Positions 27,268 to 35,488 of a stretch of DNA of 64,000 bases are shown in pieces. The DNA comes from an uncultured Alistipes sp. (lineage in GTDB: Bacteria > Bacteroidota > Bacteroidia > Bacteroidales > UBA932). The stretch covers positions 222,406 to 286,405 of the forward strand of contig CABMPD010000002.1 of the NCBI GenBank assembly GCA_902388455.1. The letters are read 5' to 3'. Under the pieces are notes generated by a model. The model was given only the letters and a program-made list of their open reading frames with translations. It was not told the DNA's origin and did no database searches. Made by a program: the position numbers and the translations under genes. The first letter of the stretch is position 1; the number at the start of each line of letters is the position of its first letter.

Positions 27268-28170
27268 ATGGGCGCAGGAAAGACCGGCGGCATCATCCTC
27301 GCCGCCATCTCTTCCCTGACATTCGGCTTCGTGCCGTTTTTCTCGGTCACCCTCATGGATGCGGGCTTCTCGCCGTTCGAGGTGCTCGCCTACCGTTGGG
27401 GTGTGGCTACCCTCGTCCTGCTGGCAGTGGGCCTGCTCATGCGCAAGTCCTTCCGCGTCCCGAAGGGTGCCTGGCTCCCGCTGCTGACCGTCAGCTTCTT
27501 CTGTGCCCTGACCGCCATCAGCCTGCTGATAGCCTACGAGAATATCGCCAGCGGAGTTGCCTCTACGATTCACTTCATGTACCCGCTCTTTGTGGCCGCC
27601 GTCATGATGACGGTCTTCCACGAGCCCCGCTCCTGGGTCAAGATCGGCGCCATCATCCTCTCCCTGGTCGGAGCCGGCTTCCTGGCAGGAGGCGACATCC
27701 GGCTCGAGGACGGCAATGTCATCGCCGGCATTCTCTGGGCCGCGCTCTCCGTAATAGCCTACGGTACCTACATCGTCGGCGTGCGCAAGACAGCCGTCCA
27801 GAACATGCCGACCCTCCCCTTGACCGTCTACGTCATGGGCTTCGGCGCCGTCAGCTTTACTCTCCTCGGCATGCTCTCGGGCGGAGTCCGCTGGGTGCCC
27901 CTCTCCGACGGCTTCCTCTGGGCCAATATCCTCGGCATCGCCCTGCTCGGCACCGCCGTCTCCAACATCACCCTCGTAGCGGCCATCAAGCGCATCGGCC
28001 CCACCCTCAGCGCCATCCTCGGTGCCCTCGAGCCCCTTACTGCCGTGGTCATAGGCGTCCTGGCCCTCTCCGAGGCCTTCACCCTCCGCACCGCCGCCGG
28101 CATCATCCTGATCATCATAGCCGTCACCGCCGTAGTCCTCTCCGAAGGCCGGCACAAGGGCAGGCAGTGA
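27268..28170 (+). CDS. EamA/DMT-family transporter
   Basis: A 300-residue inner-membrane protein with about ten hydrophobic segments in two EamA halves. The first half opens GGIILAAISSLTFGFVPFFSV and closes near LVGAGFLAGGD; the second runs from GILWAALSVIAYGTYIVGV to GIILIIIAVTAVVLSE. The signature ALEPLTAVVIGVLALSE near residue 250 is typical of the family. Members export metabolites or amino acids; the substrate cannot be told here. The ATG at 27268 is preferred because the -7 box at 27209-27216 leaves only a few bases before the ATG at 27223. It appears monocistronic. Confidence 0.87.
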   Translation: MGAGKTGGIILAAISSLTFGFVPFFSVTLMDAGFSPFEVLAYRWGVATLVLLAVGLLMRKSFRVPKGAWLPLLTVSFFCALTAISLLIAYENIASGVASTIHFMYPLFVAAVMMTVFHEPRSWVKIGAIILSLVGAGFLAGGDIRLEDGNVIAGILWAALSVIAYGTYIVGVRKTAVQNMPTLPLTVYVMGFGAVSFTLLGMLSGGVRWVPLSDGFLWANILGIALLGTAVSNITLVAAIKRIGPTLSAILGALEPLTAVVIGVLALSEAFTLRTAAGIILIIIAVTAVVLSEGRHKGRQ

Positions 28171-28196
28171 CGATTGTTAAATGATTTTATTTTTGC

Positions 28197-28204
28197 TATT
28201 TTTG
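28197..28204 (+). promoter_or_regulatory. TAnnTTTG -7 promoter box for the DUF1016 remnant
   Basis: TATTTTTGC lies 31 bp before the chosen start codon. Confidence 0.6.
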
Positions 28205-28234
28205 CGTACAGGAAAAAGAAAAGAGAAGAAGGAT

Positions 28235-28798
28235 ATGTCTGGAGTAGAAAAAGTAAAATCATCACTTTTAAACGATGTTCGTGAAATCATCAGTGCTGCC
28301 AGAACTCAGGCGGTGCGCAGTGTGGATTCCTGCCGGGTACAGATGTACTGGCATATCGGCCGGCGCATTTTTGAAGAGGAACAGTTGGGGAAAGACCGTG
28401 CCGATTACGGTACGTATCTTATAAAGAATCTTGCCAAGCAGCTGGAGCCGGAGTATGGCAGTGGTTTTTCTGTCCGCCAATTGGAGATGTGCCGCCAATT
28501 TTATCGTCTTTATCCAATTGCGAACGCACTGCGTTCGCAATTGAACTGGACACAGTATCGCATGCTGATTCAGATGTATGTCAATTATTATGACCGGATA
28601 GAAAAGACAGCGGAAGAAAACCCCACTATCGGCATCCTGCTCTGTACTGATAAAAATGATACAGTAGTACGCATGGCGCTCCCGGAGGATAACAAGACTA
28701 TCCTGGCAAGCGAATACAAGCTTTACCTGCCTACTCAGACACAGTTGATTGACGAAGTGAACAATGCCATGAAATCATATAATGCTGGAAATAAATAA
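28235..28798 (+). CDS. DUF1016/YhcG-type protein with the nuclease core deleted
   Basis: The first part of this 187-residue protein is the DUF1016 N-terminal domain (RTQAVRSVDSCRVQMYWHIGRRIFEEEQ, GFSVRQLEMCRQFYRLYP, LNWTQYRMLI). It joins in frame to the last part of a PD-(D/E)xK-type nuclease (QMYVNYYDRIEKTAEENPTIGILLC, LASEYKLYLPTQTQLIDEVN). Full-length relatives are roughly 330-380 residues and have about 150 residues with the catalytic DLLFYH/ELK region between these parts. The joint falls near 28568-28575. The reading frame is kept, so a shortened protein may be made, but it should lack nuclease activity. The ATG at 28235 follows a TATTTTTGC box. Composition is AT-richer than the neighbours. 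Confidence 0.8.
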   Translation: MSGVEKVKSSLLNDVREIISAARTQAVRSVDSCRVQMYWHIGRRIFEEEQLGKDRADYGTYLIKNLAKQLEPEYGSGFSVRQLEMCRQFYRLYPIANALRSQLNWTQYRMLIQMYVNYYDRIEKTAEENPTIGILLCTDKNDTVVRMALPEDNKTILASEYKLYLPTQTQLIDEVNNAMKSYNAGNK

Positions 28799-28802
28799 TA
28801 CA

Positions 28803-29426
28803 ATGGAAATAGTTTTTGCAACGGGCAACCGCCACAAGGTGGAGGAGGCCGCACAGATTCTGGGTCCGGAGTTCCGGTTGAGGACTCCGGCGGAACTTGG
28901 TATTAATGAGGATATTCCTGAGACTTCGGATACTCTGGAGGGCAATGCGCTCCAGAAGGCGGAGTACGTCTATAAGAAGACAGGTCTGCCGTGTTTTTCG
29001 GATGATACGGGGCTTTTCGTGGACGCTCTCGGCGGGGCACCCGGGGTGCTCTCGGCCCGCTATGCCGGTCCGGGGAAGAAGGCTGAGGACAATGTCCGCA
29101 AGCTCCTCTCCGAATTGAAGGACGTACCCGCAGAAGAGGAAGACCGCAGGTTGCGTACCGCCCGTTTCCGCTGCGTGGTGGCATACGTCAGCGGCAGCGG
29201 GGAGAAGGTCTTCGAGGGCAGGGTAGAGGGGGAGATTGCCGCCGCTCCCTCCGGAAAGGACGGCTTCGGCTATGACCCGGTATTCCTTCCGGAAAAATAC
29301 GGCCTGGAGAAGACTTTTGCCGAGCTTACGCATGAGCAGAAGAACGCGATATCCCACCGGGGCGAGGCCATGAGGAAGTTCGCGGAGTGGATGCGGAGGG
29401 AGCATTTGACCGGCGGCGGGAGATGA
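28803..29426 (+). CDS. rdgB: XTP/dITP diphosphatase (RdgB/HAM1 family)
   Basis: This cytoplasmic house-cleaning enzyme hydrolyses non-canonical purine NTPs (ITP, XTP) to monophosphates. The 207-residue product begins MEIVFATGNRHKVEEAAQIL, the nucleotide-binding start of the family. CFSDDTGLFVDALGGAPGVLSARYAG carries the catalytic acidic residues, and PSGKDGFGYDPVFLP and LTHEQKNAISHRGEA close the active site. The start is 4 bp after the DUF1016 stop, at the ATG that matches the family N-terminus. Its TGA overlaps the recO start (ATGATGA), so the two are coupled. Confidence 0.95.
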   Translation: MEIVFATGNRHKVEEAAQILGPEFRLRTPAELGINEDIPETSDTLEGNALQKAEYVYKKTGLPCFSDDTGLFVDALGGAPGVLSARYAGPGKKAEDNVRKLLSELKDVPAEEEDRRLRTARFRCVVAYVSGSGEKVFEGRVEGEIAAAPSGKDGFGYDPVFLPEKYGLEKTFAELTHEQKNAISHRGEAMRKFAEWMRREHLTGGGR

Positions 29427-30100
29427 TGATTGTCCTTCATACCACCCGCTACGGCGACTCCTCCCTGATAATCCACGGCTATACCCGGGAGGAGGGGCGC
29501 ACCAGCCTCATGCTGCGCGGAGCCTTCCGTACCTCCGGCAAGCGGCGGCCCTCCCATCCGGGGGCGGTCCTCCTGCATCCGCTCAGTATTGTCAATTATG
29601 TGGCCTCCAAAAGCCCTAAGGCGGGGATGGCCTACCTGCGGGAGTTCTCCCCGAAGTATCGCCTGCACTCGATCCGGGAGGATTTCAGCAAGATAGCCAT
29701 AACGATGTTCATCAGCGAGCTGCTCTACCGTACCCTCCTGCATTCCGAGCGGGACGAGGACCTCTACGATTTCCTGGAGGACGCGGTGCTGCGGCTGGAG
29801 GCTCTGGGGAGCAGCCCAGCGAATTTCCACCTGTGGTTCCTGGACCGGTACGCCGCCTATCTGGGATTTCCCTTCGAGAGCGGTTTTAACCTGGATTACA
29901 ACCCGTTCACCCCGCAGCAGACTTCCCGGCTGCTCACATTTCACGAGGCCTCCTTCGAGGATGCCCTGGCCGTGCCGATGACCGGTGCGGAGCGCAAGGA
30001 ACTGGTGGAGGCCGTCCTGCGCTGGCTGGAGTACCATACCGGCTCCCGTATCGACCTGCGTTCGGTGGCTGTCCTGCATCAGATATCGAAACTCCGCTGA
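29423..30100 (+). CDS. recO: DNA repair protein RecO
   Basis: RecO is a mediator that loads RecA at gaps together with RecR. The 225-residue product starts MMIVLHTTRYGDSSLIIHGYTRE, the OB-fold N-terminus. A helical body follows with FSKIAITMFISELLYRTLLHSERDEDLYDFLE and the C-terminal FHLWFLDRYAAYLGF. The zinc-finger cysteines of some RecO proteins are absent, as is usual in Bacteroidales. Overlap with the rdgB stop indicates translational coupling. An alternative start one codon later is possible. Confidence 0.92.
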   Translation: MMIVLHTTRYGDSSLIIHGYTREEGRTSLMLRGAFRTSGKRRPSHPGAVLLHPLSIVNYVASKSPKAGMAYLREFSPKYRLHSIREDFSKIAITMFISELLYRTLLHSERDEDLYDFLEDAVLRLEALGSSPANFHLWFLDRYAAYLGFPFESGFNLDYNPFTPQQTSRLLTFHEASFEDALAVPMTGAERKELVEAVLRWLEYHTGSRIDLRSVAVLHQISKLR

Positions 30101-30128
30101 ATTCTTCTCCTTTTTCAGTAATTATCGC

Positions 30129-30136
30129 TATCTTCG
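30129..30136 (+). promoter_or_regulatory. Variant -7 promoter box for the ATPase/DUF4276 pair
   Basis: TATCTTCGCC, 18 bp before the ATPase ATG, differs by one base from TAnnTTTG. It suggests the pair has its own promoter after recO. Confidence 0.45.
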
Positions 30137-30154
30137 CCAAATAAATTCTCGGTT

Positions 30155-31222
30155 ATGCTGGATAGGATACAAATCAAGGGGTATAAGTCAATACGTGAAC
30201 TGAACCTGGCTCTTCGTCCGGTAAATATTCTCATAGGTTCCAATGGTGTCGGCAAGTCCAATTTCATCTCATTTTTCAAGCTTGTAAACAATATATACGA
30301 GCAGAGGTTGCAGAATTATACCAAGCAGGTTGGTGCTGAGAATCTGTTGTATTATGGATTGAAGAAAACGCAGGAGATATTCGGCTCCTTGGTTTTTTCG
30401 GACAATGCTTATACCTTTAACTTACATCCGAAAGATGATGGCAGCATGTTTATTACCGAAGAGGCGAGTTGGTATAGACTCAGTAAGTATCGTTATATGA
30501 GCAAGAACTTGGATGAAAGTAAAATCAAAGATTCTGGGCAAAAGCGTGATAGTTATCTGAGATGGTATTTACAAAGCTATAAGATTTATCATTTCCATGA
30601 CACCTCCAAAGGATCACCCTTGCGTTCCGCTGCAAAGGTCAACGACAACAGGATATTGAAAGAGAACGGCGCCAACTTGCCGGCATACCTCTATTTGATG
30701 CAGCAGAAATATCCTAAGACGCTCAAGAGGATAGAGACTGTCATCAGGTCGGTAATGCCGTATTTTGAAAGGTTTGATCTTGAACCGCAGGCTTTGGACG
30801 GAAGTATAGAACTTGTATGGAATGATGCGGATGCACCTGATAAGTACTTTTCAGCCAATGATTTGTCAGACGGCAGCATAAGATTTATTGCCTTAGCGGC
30901 ATTGTTACTTCAACCGGAGCTTCCTAAAATAATCATTATTGACGAACCGGAACTCGGGCTTCATCCCGTTGCGATTACGCAGCTTGCCGGGATGATACAG
31001 TCAGCGGCTGCACGCGGTTGTCAGATAATCGTATCCACTCAGTCTGTCAATCTTATCAATCATTTTGAGGCTGAGGATATTATTACTGTTGACAGGCAGG
31101 ATGGCCAGTCTGTGTTCAACCGTTTGTCGCGTGACGATCTTAAAAATTGGATTGACGAATATACGCTGGGAGAATTGTGGATGAAAAATGTTATTAACGG
31201 TCAGCCGGAGGAACTGCGATGA
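30155..31222 (+). CDS. AAA ATPase (AAA_21/OLD-like), first gene of a putative defence pair
   Basis: A 355-residue SMC/ABC-like ATPase. Walker A is IGSNGVGKSNF (residues 28-37), with the N-terminal LDRIQIKGYKSIRELNL typical of RecF/OLD-type ATPases. The signature-like FSANDLSDGSIRFIALAALLL, Walker B IIIIDEPELGLHP (D263, E264) and the switch IIVSTQS follow. It overlaps the next gene by ATGA. ATPases of this class pair with TOPRIM-type partners in OLD, PARIS and related anti-phage modules. Base composition is clearly AT-richer than recO before it and the GH3 gene after it, which points to transfer. The exact system cannot be named from sequence alone. Confidence 0.85.
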   Translation: MLDRIQIKGYKSIRELNLALRPVNILIGSNGVGKSNFISFFKLVNNIYEQRLQNYTKQVGAENLLYYGLKKTQEIFGSLVFSDNAYTFNLHPKDDGSMFITEEASWYRLSKYRYMSKNLDESKIKDSGQKRDSYLRWYLQSYKIYHFHDTSKGSPLRSAAKVNDNRILKENGANLPAYLYLMQQKYPKTLKRIETVIRSVMPYFERFDLEPQALDGSIELVWNDADAPDKYFSANDLSDGSIRFIALAALLLQPELPKIIIIDEPELGLHPVAITQLAGMIQSAAARGCQIIVSTQSVNLINHFEAEDIITVDRQDGQSVFNRLSRDDLKNWIDEYTLGELWMKNVINGQPEELR

Positions 31223-31884
31223 AAAGACTGGTGTTTATAGTAGAGGGAGACACTGAACTGAGATTTGTAAAGGAGATACTTGGACCGTATTTTCATTCCT
31301 TGGGTCTGTATAATGGCATCCAGTGTTTTAAGCTCAAGCATTCGGGAGGAGGAATATCCAAGTATGCTCATGTCCGTGCAGATGTGGTCAACACTCTTTA
31401 TGAGCAGGATGCGATTGTGACCACAATGGTGGATTTTTATCGTCTTCCATCTGATTTTCCTGGATTTGCAGAGTCTTCTTCCGCTGCATCCCGCATTGAG
31501 CAGGTGGAGATGTTGGAGCAGGCTTTTAAAATGGATGTTGAGAAAACGCAGGCACGGATATTTGACAATCTGATTCCTTATATCCAGTTGCACGAGTTTG
31601 AGGCATTGGTATTCTCTTCGTTTGATGGTTTTGAAGAGGTTTTTGAAAGATCGGAGATGAATTATAAGGGGCTGAAGGAAGTGATATCCGGATATCCTAA
31701 TCCTGAAGAAATAGACAATAGTCCTGATACTGCTCCGGCAGCGAGACTGAAAGCATTGATACCAGGATACAATAAGGTATTGAATGGAGTCAGCATTATT
31801 AAGGGGACGGGCATTGACACTGTATTGGAAAGATGTCCTCATTTCAGGGCTTGGGTAGAGAAATTGAAACAAGCTGTTAAATAG
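31219..31884 (+). CDS. DUF4276 (TOPRIM-like) protein, second gene of a putative defence pair
   Basis: A 221-residue member of DUF4276. The start MKRLVFIVEGDTELRFVKEIL holds the conserved glutamate motif (E9-G-D-T-E13) seen in TOPRIM folds. A second acidic site is likely at TTMVDFYRLPSDFPG, the usual place of the TOPRIM aspartates. IPYIQLHEFEALVFS and PAARLKALIPGYNKVLNG are further family signatures. The protein is a candidate nuclease effector controlled by the ATPase encoded just upstream, by analogy with PARIS (whose TOPRIM partner is DUF4435). This role is inferred. It is AT-rich like its partner and followed after 4 bp by the GH3-family gene. Confidence 0.82.
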   Translation: MKRLVFIVEGDTELRFVKEILGPYFHSLGLYNGIQCFKLKHSGGGISKYAHVRADVVNTLYEQDAIVTTMVDFYRLPSDFPGFAESSSAASRIEQVEMLEQAFKMDVEKTQARIFDNLIPYIQLHEFEALVFSSFDGFEEVFERSEMNYKGLKEVISGYPNPEEIDNSPDTAPAARLKALIPGYNKVLNGVSIIKGTGIDTVLERCPHFRAWVEKLKQAVK

Positions 31885-31888
31885 TGGT

Positions 31889-33436
31889 ATGTCGGTAATC
31901 AATAAGGTGGTGATGGCGGCGCTGAATCCGCTGCTCAGGAGTTTTGACCGCGGGTGCGAGCATCCAGGGGCGGTACAGGAATACGTTTTCAGGCAGTTGC
32001 TGGAGGCGGGCCGGGATACGGCTTTCGGCCGGGAGCACGGCTTCGACCGGGTACGCGGATATGCGGATTACCGGCGGGCGGTGCCGGTGCGGGAGTACGA
32101 CGGCTTCGCGCCATACATCGAGCGTCTGCGCCGGGGCGAGGACTATGTGCTGTGGAACCAGAAGGTGCGCTGGTTCGCCAAGTCCAGCGGCACGAGCTCG
32201 GACAAGAGCAAGTACATCCCGGTGACTCCGGCCAATCTCTCCGGCTGTCACTACCGCGGCTTCAAGACCATGCTGGCGACCTATATCCGCCGCTATCCCG
32301 ATTCGCGTCTGTTCAACGGCAAGGCCCTCACCCTCGGCGGCAGCGTCAAGGTGGACGAACTCTCGGGCGGAGGCGCCAGGAACGGGGACTTGTCGGCCAT
32401 CCTGCTGAGCAACAGTCCGTCCGTGGCAGAGATCGTGCGCACTCCGTCGCGGGACATAGCCATGCTGCCGGATTTCAGGCAGAAGATAGAGGGTATCTGC
32501 CGGGTGTGCTCGAAGCAGAACGTGACCAATTTCTCCGGTGTCCCGTCCTGGAACCTCATCATGATAGAGCGGCTGCTGGAGTATAACCATGCTGATTATC
32601 TGACGGATATATGGCCCAACCTCGAGCTTTTCATGCACGGGGGCATCAGTTTCGGGCCCTACCGCGAGCAGTACCGCCGGCTCATCCCTTCTGACCGGAT
32701 GCACTATCTGGAGAATTACAATGCCTCGGAGGGCTACTTCGCCCTGCAGGATGACCCGTCGCAGAAGGGCATGGCCCTGACTCTGGACAACGGGGTCTTC
32801 TTCGAGTTCATCCCGATGCGTTCCCTGGACAAGGTCCTGGCCGGGGAGTCGGAGGATGTCTATACGGTGGACGAGGTGCGTACCGGTGTGACATACGCGA
32901 TGGTGATAACCACCGACAGCGGACTCTGGCGGTATCTGATAGGGGACTGTGTGGAGTTCACCACCCTCTGCCCGCACAGGATTATCATCACGGGACGGAC
33001 ACAGCTCTTCATCAACGCTTTCGGTGAGGAACTGATGATACACAATGCGGAAGAGGCCCTTTCGGAGGCCTGCCGCACCTGCGGAATGGAAGTGACCGAC
33101 TATACTGTGGCGCCTGTCTTCATGGACGGCTCTCATGCCAAGGGGGCGCATCAGTGGGTGGTGGAGTTCTCGGCAGGAAGTCAGGAGGCAGTGCGGGACC
33201 CTCGGAAGCTGGAACAGTTCAGGGATGAGCTGGACGCCGCTCTGTGCCGCCGCAACTCGGATTATGAGGCCAAGCGCAGCGGGGATGTGACGATGACGGT
33301 TCTGGAACTTACCCCCGTTCCGCCGGGGACATTTTACAGATGGATGGAGGGACGCGGCAAGACCGGAGGGCAGAACAAGGTGCCGCGCCTGAGCAATGAC
33401 CGCCGATTCGTCGATGGAATTCTCGGAATGGTATAA
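31889..33436 (+). CDS. GH3 auxin-responsive promoter family protein (acyl-adenylating enzyme)
   Basis: A 515-residue member of the GH3 branch of the ANL adenylating enzymes. These activate a carboxylate with ATP and join it to an amino acid or amine; the bacterial substrates are mostly unknown. Visible motifs are VRWFAKSSGTSSDKSKYIPVT (ATP-binding P-loop of ANL enzymes, near residue 95), NLELFMHGGISFGPY, YNASEGYFALQ (A5-like) and DSGLWRYLIGDCVEF. The C-terminal lid includes INAFGEELMIHNAEEAL. It is GC-rich and unlike the preceding pair in composition, so co-transcription with that pair is probably incidental. Confidence 0.88.
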   Translation: MSVINKVVMAALNPLLRSFDRGCEHPGAVQEYVFRQLLEAGRDTAFGREHGFDRVRGYADYRRAVPVREYDGFAPYIERLRRGEDYVLWNQKVRWFAKSSGTSSDKSKYIPVTPANLSGCHYRGFKTMLATYIRRYPDSRLFNGKALTLGGSVKVDELSGGGARNGDLSAILLSNSPSVAEIVRTPSRDIAMLPDFRQKIEGICRVCSKQNVTNFSGVPSWNLIMIERLLEYNHADYLTDIWPNLELFMHGGISFGPYREQYRRLIPSDRMHYLENYNASEGYFALQDDPSQKGMALTLDNGVFFEFIPMRSLDKVLAGESEDVYTVDEVRTGVTYAMVITTDSGLWRYLIGDCVEFTTLCPHRIIITGRTQLFINAFGEELMIHNAEEALSEACRTCGMEVTDYTVAPVFMDGSHAKGAHQWVVEFSAGSQEAVRDPRKLEQFRDELDAALCRRNSDYEAKRSGDVTMTVLELTPVPPGTFYRWMEGRGKTGGQNKVPRLSNDRRFVDGILGMV

Positions 33437-33440
33437 AGCA

Positions 33441-33484
33441 ACACCAGGAATGCATGTAATCCCCAAACATTGCATTCCTGGTGT
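33441..33484. terminator. Perfect 14-bp hairpin after the GH3-family gene
   Basis: ACACCAGGAATGCA at 33441-33454 pairs perfectly with TGCATTCCTGGTGT at 33471-33484 across a 16-nt loop. It starts 5 bp after the stop codon. No T-run follows, so it may be an RNA-stabilising 3' hairpin rather than an intrinsic terminator. Confidence 0.5.
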
Positions 33485-33702
33485 CAGAAGCTTTTCACCG
33501 TAACTTTTAACAGAAACAAATTTAGCAAACAGATAAGTTTTCGCCAAAAAAATAATCTTAGCCCAGTTTGTTGTATAACTTACTGAAAATAAATAATGTA
33601 GACTCGTATGTTAAGGTAAGGCAAGACGGGAGATAGTGGTAATGTCTGGCGTAATTGATTTTAAATCAATAGATTGGATGCTGTTAGGCGTAAAAAGGCC
33701 TG
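33485..33702. other. Intergenic segment with no recognised feature
   Basis: AT-rich sequence between two convergent genes. A short palindrome TTGATTTTAAATCAA at about 33656-33670 recalls an anticodon stem-loop, but no acceptor, D or T arm can be built around it. Confidence 0.4.
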
Positions 33703-35394
33703 TTAAGACACATTATAGTTTTGCAGGGCTTTCTGTACGAAGTCGGAGAGACTCCCGGTCTCGCCTATCTTGCGGGCAATTCTGGTCTTTTCCACATAGA
33801 GGGAATTCTCTGATATTCTGCGTAAGGCGCAGATAGTTCCTGTGGAGAAGCCACAGGCTGTAAGGGCTATGATATAGATATCCTTTTCCTTGAGGACAGG
33901 ATACGAGTTCTCAAGTCCGGAGAGGAATCCGGGGTAGGTTGCATCGACTATTCTGCGGACTTTCATCATTGTTCCCTCTTCAGGGAAATGATGTTTAAGT
34001 ATAGCTTTAACTTGTTCGGTTATTGCCTTGGTCCTGCCGTATTTGTAATAGGCTTCCATCAGTTCGTCTGTAACTTTCAGCATTTCCTCGGAAATGACGG
34101 CACTTTCTTTTCCGTTTATGGTTTTAGTATTGTTTTTAGACGAATCCTTTTCTTCATTGAGACTCCGTATGATATCCGTGCATTTCTCAATCTCACGTTT
34201 AAGACGGATATTGCGGATGTATATTAATGAGAAGATTATGGATATCGTGCAAAGTAAGCCAAGCAGTATGATATACAGGGACAGGTAGCGCGCCTGCATC
34301 GATGAATACCGTTCCCTTATCCTGCCGGTCTCGAAACGTTTCTCCACTCCTCTGAGATGAAGTTTGTAGCCCTCTGCCAGAGTACTGTCAGTGAGCCTGT
34401 CCATATTGAGGTGGTGGAACAGGGCCGAATCCAGATCTCCCTCACTGAGGGCTATCTCATATCGGAGCATGTGATAGGAGCTCCCGTCAAGTGTGTTTTC
34501 CGGGATATGTGGAAGTATGGCTCTCGCCGAGTCCGGGTATCCGCATCTGGCGTAAGCGATGCAGGCTGACATGAGGACGTTGGCTCCCGACTTGCATACG
34601 GTCTTATCCGGGTTCTGCTCCATTTTCCTGATGAGGGGGCCTGCTGTCCGTATAATCTCTCCGTACTGTCTTGTGATGAGCAGGTAGGATGTCTCCAGCT
34701 CGCGGGCTACCTTTAACATAGTGCTGTCTTTCAACTTGCGGGCGAGAGCAGTTCCTGCCAGGATGTTGGAGTATGCTTCTTCCGGGGAGACTGGCAGCAG
34801 TGCTCTGGCAAGTGAGAACCGTCCCTTCATGATCAGGTCGCGGCGGTCCGATTGCAGGAAGCAATCCAGGGCCTTGCGGTACCTGTCCACGGTTATGGAG
34901 TCATTGACGAATGTCTGCTGGTACAATTCGGCTATGCGGGTATGGAGCATGCCGGATGCGACCGGGTCCGTACCTCTGCTGTTGATGATGTGCTCGGCTT
35001 CCTTGTAGTCCTCGAGAGCCGATACGGGATTTCCCCGTTCGAATTCTACCGCTCCTCTCATGCAGAGGGCCGATGCATAGCGGGAAGCCGGACCTTTTCT
35101 TTTGTAGTAGTCTGTCACCATGCCGATAGTTGTGTCGCTGCCTATCGGGAGATAGCATTTGTATTTTGCCTGTGTGCGCAGCAGGAAGTACTTGGTTCTC
35201 TCCTTTTTTCTGAGCGTGGGTATTACCGTGCTGTCGATGGACATCAGACTGTATAGGGCTGCATAGGGGTCGGTGTCCATGAGGGAATCTGCGGCTGAAA
35301 GCAGAGTTCTGGCCTCTCTTGAGCCCGGGGCGCAGGAGAGGACGAGCAGGCATGCGGTCAGGACTGCCGCGGATATTCTGGATATTCGGCCCAT
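33703..35394 (-). CDS. TPR lipoprotein with transmembrane segment and C-terminal regulator-like domain
   Basis: A 563-residue protein with a lipoprotein-like start (VLTACLLVLSC, C21) and TPR-type helices over residues about 30-350 (SALCMRGAVEFERGNPVSALEDYKEAEHII in part). One transmembrane helix lies near 373-395 (LYIILLGLLCTISIIFSLIYI) and a short coiled coil follows (IEKCTDIIRSLNEEKD). The cytoplasmic C-terminus has a LuxR-like helix-turn-helix flavour (KDIYIIALTACGFSTGTICAL..., ENSLYVEKTRIARKIG). Such proteins are common in Bacteroidales and are thought to carry envelope signals to the cytoplasm. It is divergent from the CobW-type gene, with a TAAATTTG box at 35425-35432. Confidence 0.8.
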   Translation of the reverse strand: MGRISRISAAVLTACLLVLSCAPGSREARTLLSAADSLMDTDPYAALYSLMSIDSTVIPTLRKKERTKYFLLRTQAKYKCYLPIGSDTTIGMVTDYYKRKGPASRYASALCMRGAVEFERGNPVSALEDYKEAEHIINSRGTDPVASGMLHTRIAELYQQTFVNDSITVDRYRKALDCFLQSDRRDLIMKGRFSLARALLPVSPEEAYSNILAGTALARKLKDSTMLKVARELETSYLLITRQYGEIIRTAGPLIRKMEQNPDKTVCKSGANVLMSACIAYARCGYPDSARAILPHIPENTLDGSSYHMLRYEIALSEGDLDSALFHHLNMDRLTDSTLAEGYKLHLRGVEKRFETGRIRERYSSMQARYLSLYIILLGLLCTISIIFSLIYIRNIRLKREIEKCTDIIRSLNEEKDSSKNNTKTINGKESAVISEEMLKVTDELMEAYYKYGRTKAITEQVKAILKHHFPEEGTMMKVRRIVDATYPGFLSGLENSYPVLKEKDIYIIALTACGFSTGTICALRRISENSLYVEKTRIARKIGETGSLSDFVQKALQNYNVS

Positions 35395-35424
35395 TCAGAC
35401 GTGTGTGCGTGTAACTTTCGCTGA

Positions 35425-35432
35425 CAAATTTA
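35425..35432 (-). promoter_or_regulatory. TAnnTTTG -7 promoter box for the TPR regulator
   Basis: The minus strand reads TAAATTTGTC about 31 bp before the ATG, back to back with the promoter of the rightward GTPase gene. Confidence 0.55.
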
Positions 35433-35453
35433 CAAAAAGAATGGATAATTAGT

Positions 35454-35461
35454 TATTTTTG
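35454..35461 (+). promoter_or_regulatory. TAnnTTTG -7 promoter box for the COG0523 GTPase
   Basis: TATTTTTGC lies 28 bp before the chosen ATG at 35489 and excludes the upstream in-frame start at 35459. Confidence 0.65.
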
Positions 35462-35488
35462 CGTCCGTTGTTTAAACAAAATTGTAAC

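Noticed and set aside
30155-31884. Definite PARIS system
   Set aside because: The partner is DUF4276, not DUF4435, and no trigger or other defence genes are nearby, so only a PARIS/OLD-like label is justified.
33630-33720. tRNA-like sequence with TTGATTTTAAATCAA
   Set aside because: Only an anticodon-like stem-loop can be drawn; no acceptor, D or T arm and no CCA end.
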